Source: Planctomycetaceae bacterium (GTDB lineage Bacteria > Planctomycetota > Planctomycetia > Pirellulales > Pirellulaceae). From it: a DNA stretch of 64,000 nucleotides. Position numbers and translations under genes: made by a program. The notes below the pieces were generated by a model, which searched no databases, was not told where the DNA came from, and worked only from the letters and a program-made list of their open reading frames with translations. Shown piece by piece: positions 43,248 to 52,644 of the stretch; position 1 is the first letter of the stretch, and each line of letters begins with the position of its first letter. The DNA lies in contig JAEUIQ010000096.1 of NCBI GenBank assembly GCA_016794985.1, positions 1 through 64,000 of the forward strand, in the 5' to 3' direction.

Positions 43248-46200
43248 TCACGGGATTCGCTTGGCTTGTAGGATAAACCCCTCATGAAGAAAATCCCCAG
43301 ATGTTGGCATGTGCTGATTGGTTGCGGAAGCATTGCAGACCAATTCCAATTGATCGCCTTTGAGTTGGTACAAGCAAGGATAACGGCGTTTCTTCCCATT
43401 TTCGAAGCGGACAAGCGACAAGCAAGGCGTCGCTGAACTTTCATCAATCTTAAGTTCGGCGACTCCGTCGCAAAGCGCCATCCCGATCTCTGGTTCGCGT
43501 ACGCCACAAAAATTTGTACAGTGCCCGAGCCACTGATTACCATGAATGGTAAAACGCCACGGTTGTTTCTCGCCATCAAGCAACTGATCGGCAGATAACG
43601 CCACTCCAGCATTGCCACCGGCGACATAGGTCCCGCTCTGAATCTCCCAGTTCCCCTGAAGGCTCTGCAAGATTTGGCCAAGCTTCTCTTTATTCACCTT
43701 GACCGGAAAGTTTACTTCGACCTCTTGGTTTCTATCTGCTTCGAGCGGGTATTGTTTTGCTGTCAGCGGATTGGGATGATCGAGTACGTCCCAGAGCTTG
43801 GTGAGTTCCCGCATTGAATCGGGAGCCACTGAGAAGTAGACGAACGTCGTTCCAGGCAAAACGGGCAATCGGAAGGTACCATCGGGTTGGATGATCACTG
43901 AACTGACTGGACCATTCCCCAGTGAGTAGACTCGCAGACGCACGCCGGGCGGGCAAGCTACCGTTTTGTCCGTATCGACATCCACAATTCTGCCGACAAC
44001 ATAGGCGGGCTCAACCGCAGTTGCCTCCGGTGCATCGACCGTTTGGCCACTGGTGACGAATACATCGTTAACCGTCTTTGCCAAGTGTTTTGACCCATTG
44101 AACGTCAAGTCGATTGGCCCGGCGTACTGAAGCGTGATGGTGTACTCTCCATCTGCATTCGTGTCAGATGAACTGTGACTAACGCCTCGTAATTGAGACA
44201 GAGACACGACATGACGATGGACGGGGTTCTGAGATGCTCTCGCCGAGACTTTGATTCCGGCAATCGGCTTTCCTTGCTCATCAACGACCCGCCCCTTTAC
44301 GATTGAAGGTTCATCAAGCCTGACGTCGACCGTCGCGGGGCATTCTGCATAGCCAGGTTGGAACAATCCGAATCTTGAATGTCTGACGATCATGAACTGC
44401 TGTGCACTAGGGGCCATGATTCCTTCCTTGGGAAAACCTGGGCCGCGTCGACGACTCATCCCTGGGTGCTCAAGCAATGGAATCGCGTCTAGTACATACT
44501 CGCCAGTTTCATTGGTTATGGCACCGTGAACTCCGTCGATCCAAGGCAAACCAGCAAGGCTTACTCGAGCACCAGAAACCGGCGAACCATCCGGGCCAGT
44601 AACTTTTCCCTTCAATTGTCCTGGAGCACCCAGCACGATCCTAAGGTCGTTGGACTTCCCTGAATACCCGAACGGCAAGGCAGCACCAATTGCCTTGCCG
44701 GTGGCTCTGCCCACCACGACATAGTGGACGTAACCGTCAGCGGACAACTCCGGGTCTGGAACGGTGCCGAAGTCAAAAGCACCGTCGGCCCCTGTTCGAA
44801 TGGACTTGTACTTGAGGCGGTCATTCGCATATAGCTCGATGACGGCATTCTCGATTGGCTGGTCGCTTGCATCGACACACTTACCTGCAATGCGAAACTC
44901 GGATTCCAAGTTTGATAGCTGAGTGTCGGTGGGCTCTTCATACTGGGTTTTCGCGGCGAGGACTGCTCGCTGTAGAAGGTTCTCACGTTCGTCCAGCAGT
45001 GCTGGGGGCGTTGCTAGGTTCTCGGCTTTCGCCGCCCTGATTTTCTTGTCGACGAGTTCCAACTCGGCTGTTAGAACTGCATCTTGGCAAGCTGAGCCTT
45101 GGTTAAACATGAGTTTCACAGAATCCAATACAGACTGAAGAGAGGATTCATCGCGGATTGCGGGAACTGCAACAGGCGGGTTTGCTGTTGGCGGCTTGCC
45201 CCCGTGAATCGTTTCTTCGGAGAACGAATTGACTCTTTGAAATCGCTCGCGAATCGTAAACGCTTCGGTGCTGCCATCTTGATCATCCTGAACCACTAAT
45301 CGAATCGACCAAACAGAAAAGCGACCCCCATTTTCTGTTTCGTACGATCGCAATAGCTCAAGCTTGACTCCCTTCATCTCGTCCCTATCGATGGCAACTA
45401 TCAAGGTGTCCATCGTGGTAGGCTTCAGTCCATCGGACAAAAACCAGCTCTGTTTCCCCCAAAGCGTCGACAGAGCAGCCAGGGTTTCAGGGAGAGTCAA
45501 ACGAGGCTCCAATTCCGAATGCAGTTGGTTGAATTCGTCGATGGCCTTTTCCAAAGCGGATTCGGGAGGGCGGAGCGAGGAAGCATCTGATGATACAAAC
45601 TGATTGCGAATGGTCGTAGCGAGCCCTTCTTTCCCCAACAGGTTGACCTGAAGCGCGCTCGAGCCAAGGGGGCTCTCATGCCACCATTGTTGGGGCAGCG
45701 TCCAAGAGCGAGTGTCTAGTTTAATCGACCACCCGGGTGGCAGTTTGCGAGTGATGACGATCTCCTTAACGTTCTCGCTGATTTCCTCGCGGAGCTTTGA
45801 TTGACTGTACTGCCACCAGAGACTTGCTACCAACTCGTCTTCCGTAAGTGGCGGTAAGTTCGAGGCACGCAGTTTCTCCGAGTGGAGTTGATTGAACTCG
45901 TCGACCGCTGCGGTCAAGTCAGACTCGACTGTAGATTTATTGGATAAGTCGAACAGCGGCGTAGGTGTCTTATCCGGATGCGGAGCCGTTGGCTCCTTTA
46001 TTCTCGCGGAAAGTTGGTCCGATTCGACTTTGAGAAACCGCTTCCGAATTTCAAAGGCCAGCGTTTTCCCATCGCGATCGCGCTCGGGCGAAGTCAATCG
46101 CACCGACCAAACCGAAAACTTGTCTCCATCTGCTAGGTCAAACGATTGAATTCGTTCAAAAGCAAATTCCTGCATTTCGTGGGTGTGAGAGAGTCGCAGC

Positions 46201-49142
46201 AGTGCTTGAAAGGATTCTTCCGTCAATTGATGCGCATTCCTTGAGCGATCCGGATAATGCTCCCAGATGGTCGAGAGGGCCGCCATGACCTCATCGTACG
46301 TAATTGCCGGCTCTGAAGTACTGTATTGTGAATTGAAATTGGCGATCGCAGACCGCAAAGGTGACTCATCGCGATAGGTCCAGGACGTGATCAACGGCGA
46401 GGCCATGTAGTGTCGACGTATTGTGATCACGTTTTCATGGCCGTGCGTCATGCAAATCTCGAGAGATTTGGTTTTCTCCGTATCCTTCCAAAACGCGACA
46501 TCGTCCCATTTGGTCAAACGCAATCCCAGAGACCAACCGTCGGGGATCGCTCGAGTCAACGCGACTTCTCGAGCGACTTCCTTCAGTTCTTCGGTGAGAT
46601 CGGAGTTCTTGTACTGCCACCATAGGCTTGCTACCAACTCGTCTTCCGTAAGCGGAGGTGTGTTCGCTGACTGCATCTTCTCCGTATGAACGCGATTGAA
46701 ATGGTCTACCGCTGAGGCTAAGCCAGACACATCCTCACCCTCAGATATGGATACGGACGCTTTCGGCATCGAAAAGTCGCTTACATTCGCGGGCTGCTTG
46801 TATGTGTGTAGAGCAGCCACCTGCGACCTTCTCGCTGAAATTCGATCCGAGTCGACTTTGATGAATCGTTTCCGAATCGTGAACCACTGGGTCCCGAGAA
46901 AGCCCTCATGGGCTTTCACCCTAAGTTCGATCTTCCACGTCAAGAACTTACTATCTCCGACCTCATGCTCCTGGAGGGAGGATTCAATCGTGTGTCCGTC
47001 CATGGTGTGTTGGTCAGCTAATTGTTTGAGGATGATTACCGCGTCATCGGAGGGCTTGGCTTCCTCGGGATGTCGATCGGGCTCTTTTGACCAAAGTGTC
47101 GAAAGTGCTGCGAGTGTTTCTTGCAGAGTAAGAGGAGGCTGTTCACCTGCTTCGTGCTTATTGAATTCAACAATCGCGTCGGCCAAGGGAGAATTAGCAG
47201 GTACCTTCGACCCCAGTCCAGAAGATGTAAACTGGAAGCGAATCGGAGCAACGTATTGTTCTTGGTTCACCAAATTGATTTCAATAGCCCGCGATGTTGC
47301 AGGCTGGTCGTGCCAGCGCTTCTCCTCATCCCATTGAACGTTCTTTAATTGGATCGACCACCCAGCAAGCAATCTTCCATTAAGGACAATTTCGAGAAGG
47401 CTGTGGCGAGGAGCGGGTGAAAAGTCAACATGATTTGCGTGCCACCACAGTGCGGCACAAAGTTCATCTTCCGTTAACAGAGGCGAATTGGCGGCGATCA
47501 ACTCAGCAGAATGGTCGCGGTTAAACGCTTCAATTGCCGCGGCAAGACTCACCGATTGTGCGAGCGCAGAGACCTCGGATTTGTCAACTTTACTTTCCGA
47601 CTTATCTGCACTCCTTTGCGTTTCAGCGGCAACCGATTTCCGATAGGCAATCTGAAGTGTTTTTGTATCGCCTCGGACCAACGAAACGTTTCCGCCCTCA
47701 ACCACAAGATCCTGCGAATCATCTTCGAACTCAATGACATATTCACCTGCTGCCAGCCGAACCGATTTGCCACTGCGACTCACAACCATTTCTTCAACAA
47801 CTTGATCAGATCTCTTGATCCGAATCGGAACGTTGTCCGCTTCGCTGTGAATCGTGATGGTCCCCTTGTTCGTTTCAATCACAATCAGGACACCCAAAAA
47901 GAACAAGAACGCACTCGCCATTCCTGCCAGAATCCATCCTCGGATTCTCCCGCGACCGAAGAACGATGTCTTGGGAGCGACCGCTAACGGGAGAGTCTCC
48001 GTCGCCGGCCTTTGCACATGAGCCAAACATTGTTCGAGAATTCGTGCGAGTTCTTCAGCCGACTGAATTCTCGCTTTTCGGTCCTTTTCGAGTAGTCTCA
48101 TTACAAGCCGCTCAAGCCACTCGGGAATTAGCGTGTTCTGCTCGCGAATCGAACGGGGCGACTCATCGGTGATGCGTCGCATCACGGCATACCCAGAGGC
48201 GGCCCGATAGGGAGGATGCCCCGTGCACAGCGCGTAGAGCACGCAACCCAAACTGAACAAGTCGCTACGGCCATCGAGCTCTTCGCCCCGAACTTGTTCG
48301 GGCGACATGTAGTGAGGGGTTCCCGGATGAAAACCGCTACGCGTCACGGCCGCGTCGTCTTGCGTGCGGGCTAGCCCGAAGTCGGTAAGCAGTGCCCGAG
48401 CCACGTTTTCATCGAGCATGATATTCGAGGGTTTGACATCGCGATGAATCAGCCCTTGCGCATGGGCTGCCGCCAAACCAGAGGCCACTTGCATCCCGAT
48501 GCGCAGGATCTCACAAACGTCCAGTGGCCCATCGCGATCCAACCTCGCTTGCAGCGAATCGCCAGCGATGTATTGCATCACCAAGTACGGCGTTGCATGA
48601 TCCGTTTCTACATTGTGAATCGGTACCACGTGGTCGTTTACAATCGCCGCTGCTGCGCGGGCTTCACGCGCGAATCGTTCGCGAGCCGACCGACTGCCCG
48701 ACAAATGCGGCGCTAACATCTTGATGGCGACCGATCGATGTAGCTCCGAGTCATAGGCTTTGAAGACGACTCCCATACCACCTGAGCCCACAAGCCTCTC
48801 GATTTCGTAGCGTCCCAGTCGCCCTAACATTTCGGGATGCGACGGAGGCTGTAGAAGTTGTTTAGCCATGGTGTCTGTCCAATCAGAGGAGTGCTCGGCT
48901 GCGGGAATAAACCGCCGCGGAGTCTTTAATTCATGTTCAATATCCAGCCCACCTTCAACGCGCGAGCAAAGACCCTCCCGCGCGAGGGTCCATTGATGCT
49001 CGTTGGCTGCAAGCTCTTCGATCCTGGCCTGGCAATGTTCGCAGTTGTCGAGATGCTGCAAGCCTAACTGGATTGAGCACTCCGAATCCTGGTTCAAGAT
49101 TCCCAGGAGCAGTTCGTCTGAGCATTCGATTTTCGGAAGCAT
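43248..49142 (-). CDS. Giant ZAS-motif/Ser-Thr kinase receptor with six-fold repeated domain
   Basis: The 1964-residue protein has these parts. Residues 30-37 are HLDNCEHC, the H-x3-C-x2-C zinc motif of anti-sigma domains. A Hanks-type kinase spans about 108-370 (GSGGMGVVFKAYD, Lys in VAIKML, LIHRDVKPSNIML, LTDFGLAR, GTPHYMSPEQV). One membrane span lies at 402-421. A PEGA-like beta domain follows (about 425-500). Residues 533-1310 hold three about 240-residue modules, each of two related halves. The first-half motif is PPLTEDELVASLWWQ and the second-half motif is TLPETLAALSTLW. Carboxypeptidase-regulatory-like domains fill about 1415-1710. A TIGR03067-like end (LQGNWEIQSG to the C-terminus) closes it. 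It is the last gene of an ECF-led operon and probably links an outside signal to that sigma factor. Confidence 0.88.
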   Translation of the reverse strand: MLPKIECSDELLLGILNQDSECSIQLGLQHLDNCEHCQARIEELAANEHQWTLAREGLCSRVEGGLDIEHELKTPRRFIPAAEHSSDWTDTMAKQLLQPPSHPEMLGRLGRYEIERLVGSGGMGVVFKAYDSELHRSVAIKMLAPHLSGSRSARERFAREARAAAAIVNDHVVPIHNVETDHATPYLVMQYIAGDSLQARLDRDGPLDVCEILRIGMQVASGLAAAHAQGLIHRDVKPSNIMLDENVARALLTDFGLARTQDDAAVTRSGFHPGTPHYMSPEQVRGEELDGRSDLFSLGCVLYALCTGHPPYRAASGYAVMRRITDESPRSIREQNTLIPEWLERLVMRLLEKDRKARIQSAEELARILEQCLAHVQRPATETLPLAVAPKTSFFGRGRIRGWILAGMASAFLFFLGVLIVIETNKGTITIHSEADNVPIRIKRSDQVVEEMVVSRSGKSVRLAAGEYVIEFEDDSQDLVVEGGNVSLVRGDTKTLQIAYRKSVAAETQRSADKSESKVDKSEVSALAQSVSLAAAIEAFNRDHSAELIAANSPLLTEDELCAALWWHANHVDFSPAPRHSLLEIVLNGRLLAGWSIQLKNVQWDEEKRWHDQPATSRAIEINLVNQEQYVAPIRFQFTSSGLGSKVPANSPLADAIVEFNKHEAGEQPPLTLQETLAALSTLWSKEPDRHPEEAKPSDDAVIILKQLADQHTMDGHTIESSLQEHEVGDSKFLTWKIELRVKAHEGFLGTQWFTIRKRFIKVDSDRISARRSQVAALHTYKQPANVSDFSMPKASVSISEGEDVSGLASAVDHFNRVHTEKMQSANTPPLTEDELVASLWWQYKNSDLTEELKEVAREVALTRAIPDGWSLGLRLTKWDDVAFWKDTEKTKSLEICMTHGHENVITIRRHYMASPLITSWTYRDESPLRSAIANFNSQYSTSEPAITYDEVMAALSTIWEHYPDRSRNAHQLTEESFQALLRLSHTHEMQEFAFERIQSFDLADGDKFSVWSVRLTSPERDRDGKTLAFEIRKRFLKVESDQLSARIKEPTAPHPDKTPTPLFDLSNKSTVESDLTAAVDEFNQLHSEKLRASNLPPLTEDELVASLWWQYSQSKLREEISENVKEIVITRKLPPGWSIKLDTRSWTLPQQWWHESPLGSSALQVNLLGKEGLATTIRNQFVSSDASSLRPPESALEKAIDEFNQLHSELEPRLTLPETLAALSTLWGKQSWFLSDGLKPTTMDTLIVAIDRDEMKGVKLELLRSYETENGGRFSVWSIRLVVQDDQDGSTEAFTIRERFQRVNSFSEETIHGGKPPTANPPVAVPAIRDESSLQSVLDSVKLMFNQGSACQDAVLTAELELVDKKIRAAKAENLATPPALLDERENLLQRAVLAAKTQYEEPTDTQLSNLESEFRIAGKCVDASDQPIENAVIELYANDRLKYKSIRTGADGAFDFGTVPDPELSADGYVHYVVVGRATGKAIGAALPFGYSGKSNDLRIVLGAPGQLKGKVTGPDGSPVSGARVSLAGLPWIDGVHGAITNETGEYVLDAIPLLEHPGMSRRRGPGFPKEGIMAPSAQQFMIVRHSRFGLFQPGYAECPATVDVRLDEPSIVKGRVVDEQGKPIAGIKVSARASQNPVHRHVVSLSQLRGVSHSSSDTNADGEYTITLQYAGPIDLTFNGSKHLAKTVNDVFVTSGQTVDAPEATAVEPAYVVGRIVDVDTDKTVACPPGVRLRVYSLGNGPVSSVIIQPDGTFRLPVLPGTTFVYFSVAPDSMRELTKLWDVLDHPNPLTAKQYPLEADRNQEVEVNFPVKVNKEKLGQILQSLQGNWEIQSGTYVAGGNAGVALSADQLLDGEKQPWRFTIHGNQWLGHCTNFCGVREPEIGMALCDGVAELKIDESSATPCLSLVRFENGKKRRYPCLYQLKGDQLELVCNASATNQHMPTSGDFLHEGFILQAKRIP

Positions 49143-49179
49143 ATTGCGCTCACGGTTTGGACAGTTGTGTCGTTAATTA

Positions 49180-49235
49180 GGCAAAACAATGGGGGCAAGA
49201 ATATGTTCTCATTTTCATGCCCCCATCTTCTTGCC
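49180..49235. repeat. Intergenic inverted repeat, GGCAAG/CTTGCC family
   Basis: GGCAA-(4 bases)-ATGGGGGCA at 49180-49197 is mirrored at 49218-49235 with three mismatches. It lies in the gap between the giant kinase gene and the preceding small gene of the same operon. The same word family recurs at 49950-50008 and near 50990. Confidence 0.6.
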
Positions 49236-49272
49236 CGGAGTCTGTCGATCGATGGGAGCTCCATTAGCCCAA

Positions 49273-49893
49273 TCAACGCTTCGTCGCTTTGACGACTCGC
49301 TTTAGAATCGCATCCACAAGCTGCTGTTGAGGCTTGGATGCTACCACCATCAGTCTTTTGTTCTCTGCATCATAAACAATTTTTGATTCGGGTTTTTCCG
49401 TCCCACCTTGCTCGATGGTTGCCGAAATACACTGGGTCAGGACATCCATGACGACGGGAACGTCTTTGTCATCCGGCGGTAGCGCGTCCTTAAGGCTATA
49501 CATCGTGATGATCGGAGTTTTCGTATCCGGAGCTTTCCTCTCCCTGATTAGCGGCGCAAGGCCCTGCGACTTGCGTTGACCGTTGATGGAGGTCCACAGC
49601 ATTGCTTGTATGAGCGCATCTTCGCTGCCGAATTTGCTCGCCATCTCGTTCGCTAGCTGCTCAGCCTCTCGCCATTTCTGGTCCTTTACCAAGCCGTCGA
49701 ACTTTTCCATCGTCTCATGCCACAGCTTTGACTCAGCCTCATTCTTCGCTAGCTGTTCTTTTGTCAGTGGAACACCCTTTGGATCGGTCTGACAGTATGC
49801 TATCGAGTAGCACGACATCAACGAAGAAAGCATGCACGTTGCAAACCAGCTGGCTTTCACGGCCTTAAGGCCAAGTCTCTTACTCACAATCAT
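49273..49893 (-). CDS. Secreted protein with a short secretin-N-like C-terminal domain
   Basis: The 206-residue protein has a signal peptide (ATCMLSSLMSCYSIAYCQ). A helical segment (about 30-90) rich in Lys and Glu follows. The C-terminus contains IVYDAENKRLMVVASKPQQQLVDAILKRV, which has the D-x-x-x-NRLVV...V..ILK.V pattern of secretin N-domains. Its neighbour at 50033 carries the same pattern. AGAGG precedes the ATG at 49893 by 8 bases. It is the third gene of the sigma/kinase operon; a role in sensing or presenting a ligand to the kinase is a guess. Confidence 0.65.
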   Translation of the reverse strand: MIVSKRLGLKAVKASWFATCMLSSLMSCYSIAYCQTDPKGVPLTKEQLAKNEAESKLWHETMEKFDGLVKDQKWREAEQLANEMASKFGSEDALIQAMLWTSINGQRKSQGLAPLIRERKAPDTKTPIITMYSLKDALPPDDKDVPVVMDVLTQCISATIEQGGTEKPESKIVYDAENKRLMVVASKPQQQLVDAILKRVVKATKR

Positions 49894-49949
49894 TTTTGAA
49901 CCTCTATTCAACTTCCGAATGGTTATCTCAACAACTCAACTTCCAGTGA

Positions 49950-50008
49950 GGCAAGAAAATGGGACAACATATATTGCTCCTTCATTTTCTTGCCCCCATT
50001 TTCTTGCC
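49950..50008. repeat. Intergenic perfect 14-bp inverted repeat
   Basis: GGCAAGAAAATGGG at 49950-49963 is exactly complementary to 49995-50008. The right side repeats the word ATTTTCTTGCC twice in a row. It lies in the gap between the two small secreted-protein genes of the operon. Confidence 0.8.
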
Positions 50009-50032
50009 AATAGTCCTTCGATCAGAACTTAC

Positions 50033-50707
50033 TCATCTCGACTCAGCCGCTTTTAAGTTCTGCGAGCCAGACCTATCGAGCGTTTCAATCAACTTACGAG
50101 CACTCTCGATCCACTTCTTTTCGCCACGAAGAACAATCCGGTTGGCGCGTTCATCGGTTGCGACATCAGAATTGGCGTCCGTCCTCATTAAGCCCCAGAG
50201 AAGTTCACTGATCCGTTTGGCTTGTGTGAACTCGACTTCTACGGCCAACACTTCCGGAGTCTTCTCAGGCGTAGATGCGGAATTCTTGAGCGAGTAAGCA
50301 TGTAGTTTCTGTGCCGTCTGGTCAGGACTGAGGGGCTGATTCGCGCTGCTGGTGAGTTGCAGCAGATAGCCTTGAGGTAGCGATTTTGCTGATTGGTAGA
50401 TTCGCTCTTGAGTTTTGCCGGATTCGACTCTTAGGCTTTCGATCAGCTTCTCCTGTTTTTCGACGAAGGCGCGTGCTGGCTCTGAATCGGTTTCACCAAC
50501 CGCCGACGCCAGGTCCAATTCGGCCCTGGCGATTTTCTCAAAGAGCGACTTCAGTTTCGACAATTGCGACTGAACCTCCATTTGGGCGATATGCGTTTGG
50601 AGAACCTGACTTGGCGTCGTTGAATTTAAAGGGTCCTCTTGAGCCGTGGCCCGAGAATTTGTTACCAGACCTAAAGCGAGAGCAATCAAAGCAGCAAGTC
50701 GAAGCAT
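50033..50707 (-). CDS. Secreted protein with coiled coil and secretin-N-like end
   Basis: The 224-residue protein has a clean signal peptide (MLRLAALIALALGLVTNSRATAQE). A coiled-coil-like helical region follows (about 40-110: QLSKLKSLFEKIARAELDLA). The C-terminus carries TDERANRIVLRGEKKWIESARKLIETLDRSG, a secretin N-domain-like pattern like that of the next gene. No enzyme motif is seen. It follows the ECF gene on the same strand and is probably exported to the side facing the kinase's sensor region. The start at 50707 is preferred over a longer frame to 50764 because it begins the signal peptide. Confidence 0.65.
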   Translation of the reverse strand: MLRLAALIALALGLVTNSRATAQEDPLNSTTPSQVLQTHIAQMEVQSQLSKLKSLFEKIARAELDLASAVGETDSEPARAFVEKQEKLIESLRVESGKTQERIYQSAKSLPQGYLLQLTSSANQPLSPDQTAQKLHAYSLKNSASTPEKTPEVLAVEVEFTQAKRISELLWGLMRTDANSDVATDERANRIVLRGEKKWIESARKLIETLDRSGSQNLKAAESR

Positions 50708-50948
50708 GGTAGATAGCCTAAGTAATTTCCTGAGAAATGGTATTTCGCAACGGCAAGCAACCAAGTCCGGGTTGTCGGCATGTTTCCCGATCCACGAATA
50801 GTGTTGTTTGTCTTGTCACTTAAAGTAACGTGTTACGTCAAAACCTTGCACCGACCGAGCGATTTTTTGCAATCGAGCCAAGTGGGGGAGTGGATCTAGC
50901 GACTTGCCTTCGCCGCCAGCCTAGCCATCGATGCTGTTAGTCCTGAAA

Positions 50949-51003
50949 ATGAAGGCCATAAAATACGCCTTCATCATTTTTGGGCCCCATTTTCTTGCCA
51001 ATC
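50949..51003. repeat. Intergenic hairpin with the CCCATTTTCTTGCCAAT tail
   Basis: ATGAAGGC at 50949-50956 pairs exactly with 50967-50974. The tail at 50987-51003 matches the right arm of the 49950-50008 repeat. It lies between the sigma gene and the first secreted-protein gene. Confidence 0.6.
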
Positions 51004-51105
51004 ATCAACCTCCATTGGTTTGTCTGTAATCATTCAACATCCTTTGAACTCGATCCCGTTGGGCGACTCGCTCAAACTCAACAATGCTTCGCAATGAAGC
51101 CAGCC

Positions 51106-51714
51106 CTAATCATCGGTCACCACGCTATATTGGCTGACCAAGTTCTGCAGCCGTTTCATCACTCGGCTACGTGCGACGTAGACTTGTCCGACACCAATGC
51201 CGAGCCGCTTGGCGGTGTCGCTGATCGATACTCCGTCAACATGGGTCATTCGGAAGGCGTCCCATGTTTTGGGATCAACGTCCGCCTGAACTCTTTGTGC
51301 TGCCCATCGGTAGACTTCGCGCTGGTATTCGATATCAAACTCGGAAGCGAGTTCATCTTCGGCGGCCTTGAGTCGATCTAACCTATCGTGGCCTTCCGTC
51401 GCGCCGACGCCGATTCCCCCCTTCGGCTTTCGATTGAGCGTATTGAGAGCAACGTTGCGGCCGATGCCAATCAGCCAATTGCGGAATCGCCCGCGTTCCG
51501 ACTGTTCCAGCCATTTCTCGACAGACTGAAAGATCGCCGTAAAGACTTGTTGCACAACGTCTTCCGCATCAGCCCGCTGCAACCCCTGGCGCAGCGCCAT
51601 TCGAAACACCAGCGGACCATAGATTGCCAACACTTCATCCCATGCGTCTCTATCCTGCTGGTCACACAGACGAACAATCAAGCTGGCACGAGTATCGGCG
51701 GGACTTGGTAACAT
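51106..51714 (-). CDS. ECF-type RNA polymerase sigma factor (first gene of kinase operon)
   Basis: The 202-residue protein has the planctomycete ECF beginning TRASLIVRLCDQQDRDAWDEVLAIYGPLV (read in parts). Region 2 continues with LQRADAEDVVQQVFTAIFQSVEKW and FRNWLIGIGRNVALNTLNR. Region 4 is FRMTHVDGVSISDTAKRLGIGVGQVYVARSRVMKRL in outline. The start at 51714 (MLPSPADTRASL) fits the family; an ATG at 51747 is possible and neither has a strong ribosome site. The next genes on the strand are two secreted proteins and the ZAS-kinase, so the factor is probably held by the zinc motif of that kinase. Confidence 0.88.
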   Translation of the reverse strand: MLPSPADTRASLIVRLCDQQDRDAWDEVLAIYGPLVFRMALRQGLQRADAEDVVQQVFTAIFQSVEKWLEQSERGRFRNWLIGIGRNVALNTLNRKPKGGIGVGATEGHDRLDRLKAAEDELASEFDIEYQREVYRWAAQRVQADVDPKTWDAFRMTHVDGVSISDTAKRLGIGVGQVYVARSRVMKRLQNLVSQYSVVTDD

Positions 51715-51747
51715 GCTGTTATCTTTTAGTTCCTTGCTGCTGTCCAT

Positions 51748-52644
51748 TGCTTGGGTAAGACCATGGAACCGAGTTGCCGGAAAACGTTCGAGGTATTCCC
51801 AAACCCGATTTTAACTCTCCAAAGCAACCGATAATGGCCGTAGGTAACACCACCTCCTGTTTTCTTGCACACAGCGGACGTTTTTTTGCTTTTTCCCCAG
51901 TTTCGTTCAACGCGTCCAGAAGCCAGCATGTCGGTGGACCGACAGGGCGGCTGGCCTTGTTGACGGAATGTCGTATTGGCAGATCATTTTGTCATGCGAA
52001 TCCGTTTCTTCGCATCGTTTTGCCACGTCATCCAACGGGACTGTTTCGATGAATGGGAGCCCCGTACTGTAACGACCTGTCGCTCCCTGGTCCCGGCAAT
52101 TGCTTTGTCACTGGACGTTTGCAAATCTAGGCTAAACCCAGTGGCTTGATCACGATTTGAGGCGTTTTTTGGGGGGCACATTTTGTCCCATCGCCCAATT
52201 CAGAGTGGCGAGTGGGGACTGGTGGAGCATCGCATGGCAGACTTTGCCGAAGGTCTTCCACCGACAGACCGTCCACTCCCGTGCTTGGGCCGTGCTTGAG
52301 TTCCCGCACGGAGAAACTGCACGCCCACATGACGAGGTGCAGACACCGAGCCTGGCCCTCTCCGTCTGGTAGAGGACATGCTCCCATACCTAACTCTTGC
52401 TTACGGTCCCGATGAAACGATAAGATCGATACGATCTAACGAGTCGCTTCGGCCCGTTGGTCTCGTCTGTTTCATTTTCTTGCCACCGTTTCGTGCCGTG
52501 AGTAGTATGTAGCTAGGCCAAGCTAGTCGGTTTCCGGGGAAAAGAGCGACGATTCGCGAGGTAGGGATAATCCGAGCAGATTGAATATCAAACGCCGATT
52601 TTGTGATCCGTAACGGCGTTTGACTTCGCCATGTCGCGTAAGAC
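51748..52644. other. Intergenic stretch of about 900 bases, no supported gene
   Basis: Two divergent genes start at its ends, so promoters for both must lie here, but no clear -35/-10 pair stands out. The region has a G-rich run near 52170 and a CATTTTCTTGCC word near 52475, related to the 49-51 kb repeats. Open frames at 52127-52387 and elsewhere have no motif. Confidence 0.4.

Noticed and set aside
52127-52387. 86-codon minus-strand frame upstream of the transglutaminase-like gene
   Set aside because: No motif or ribosome site; composition fits non-coding sequence.
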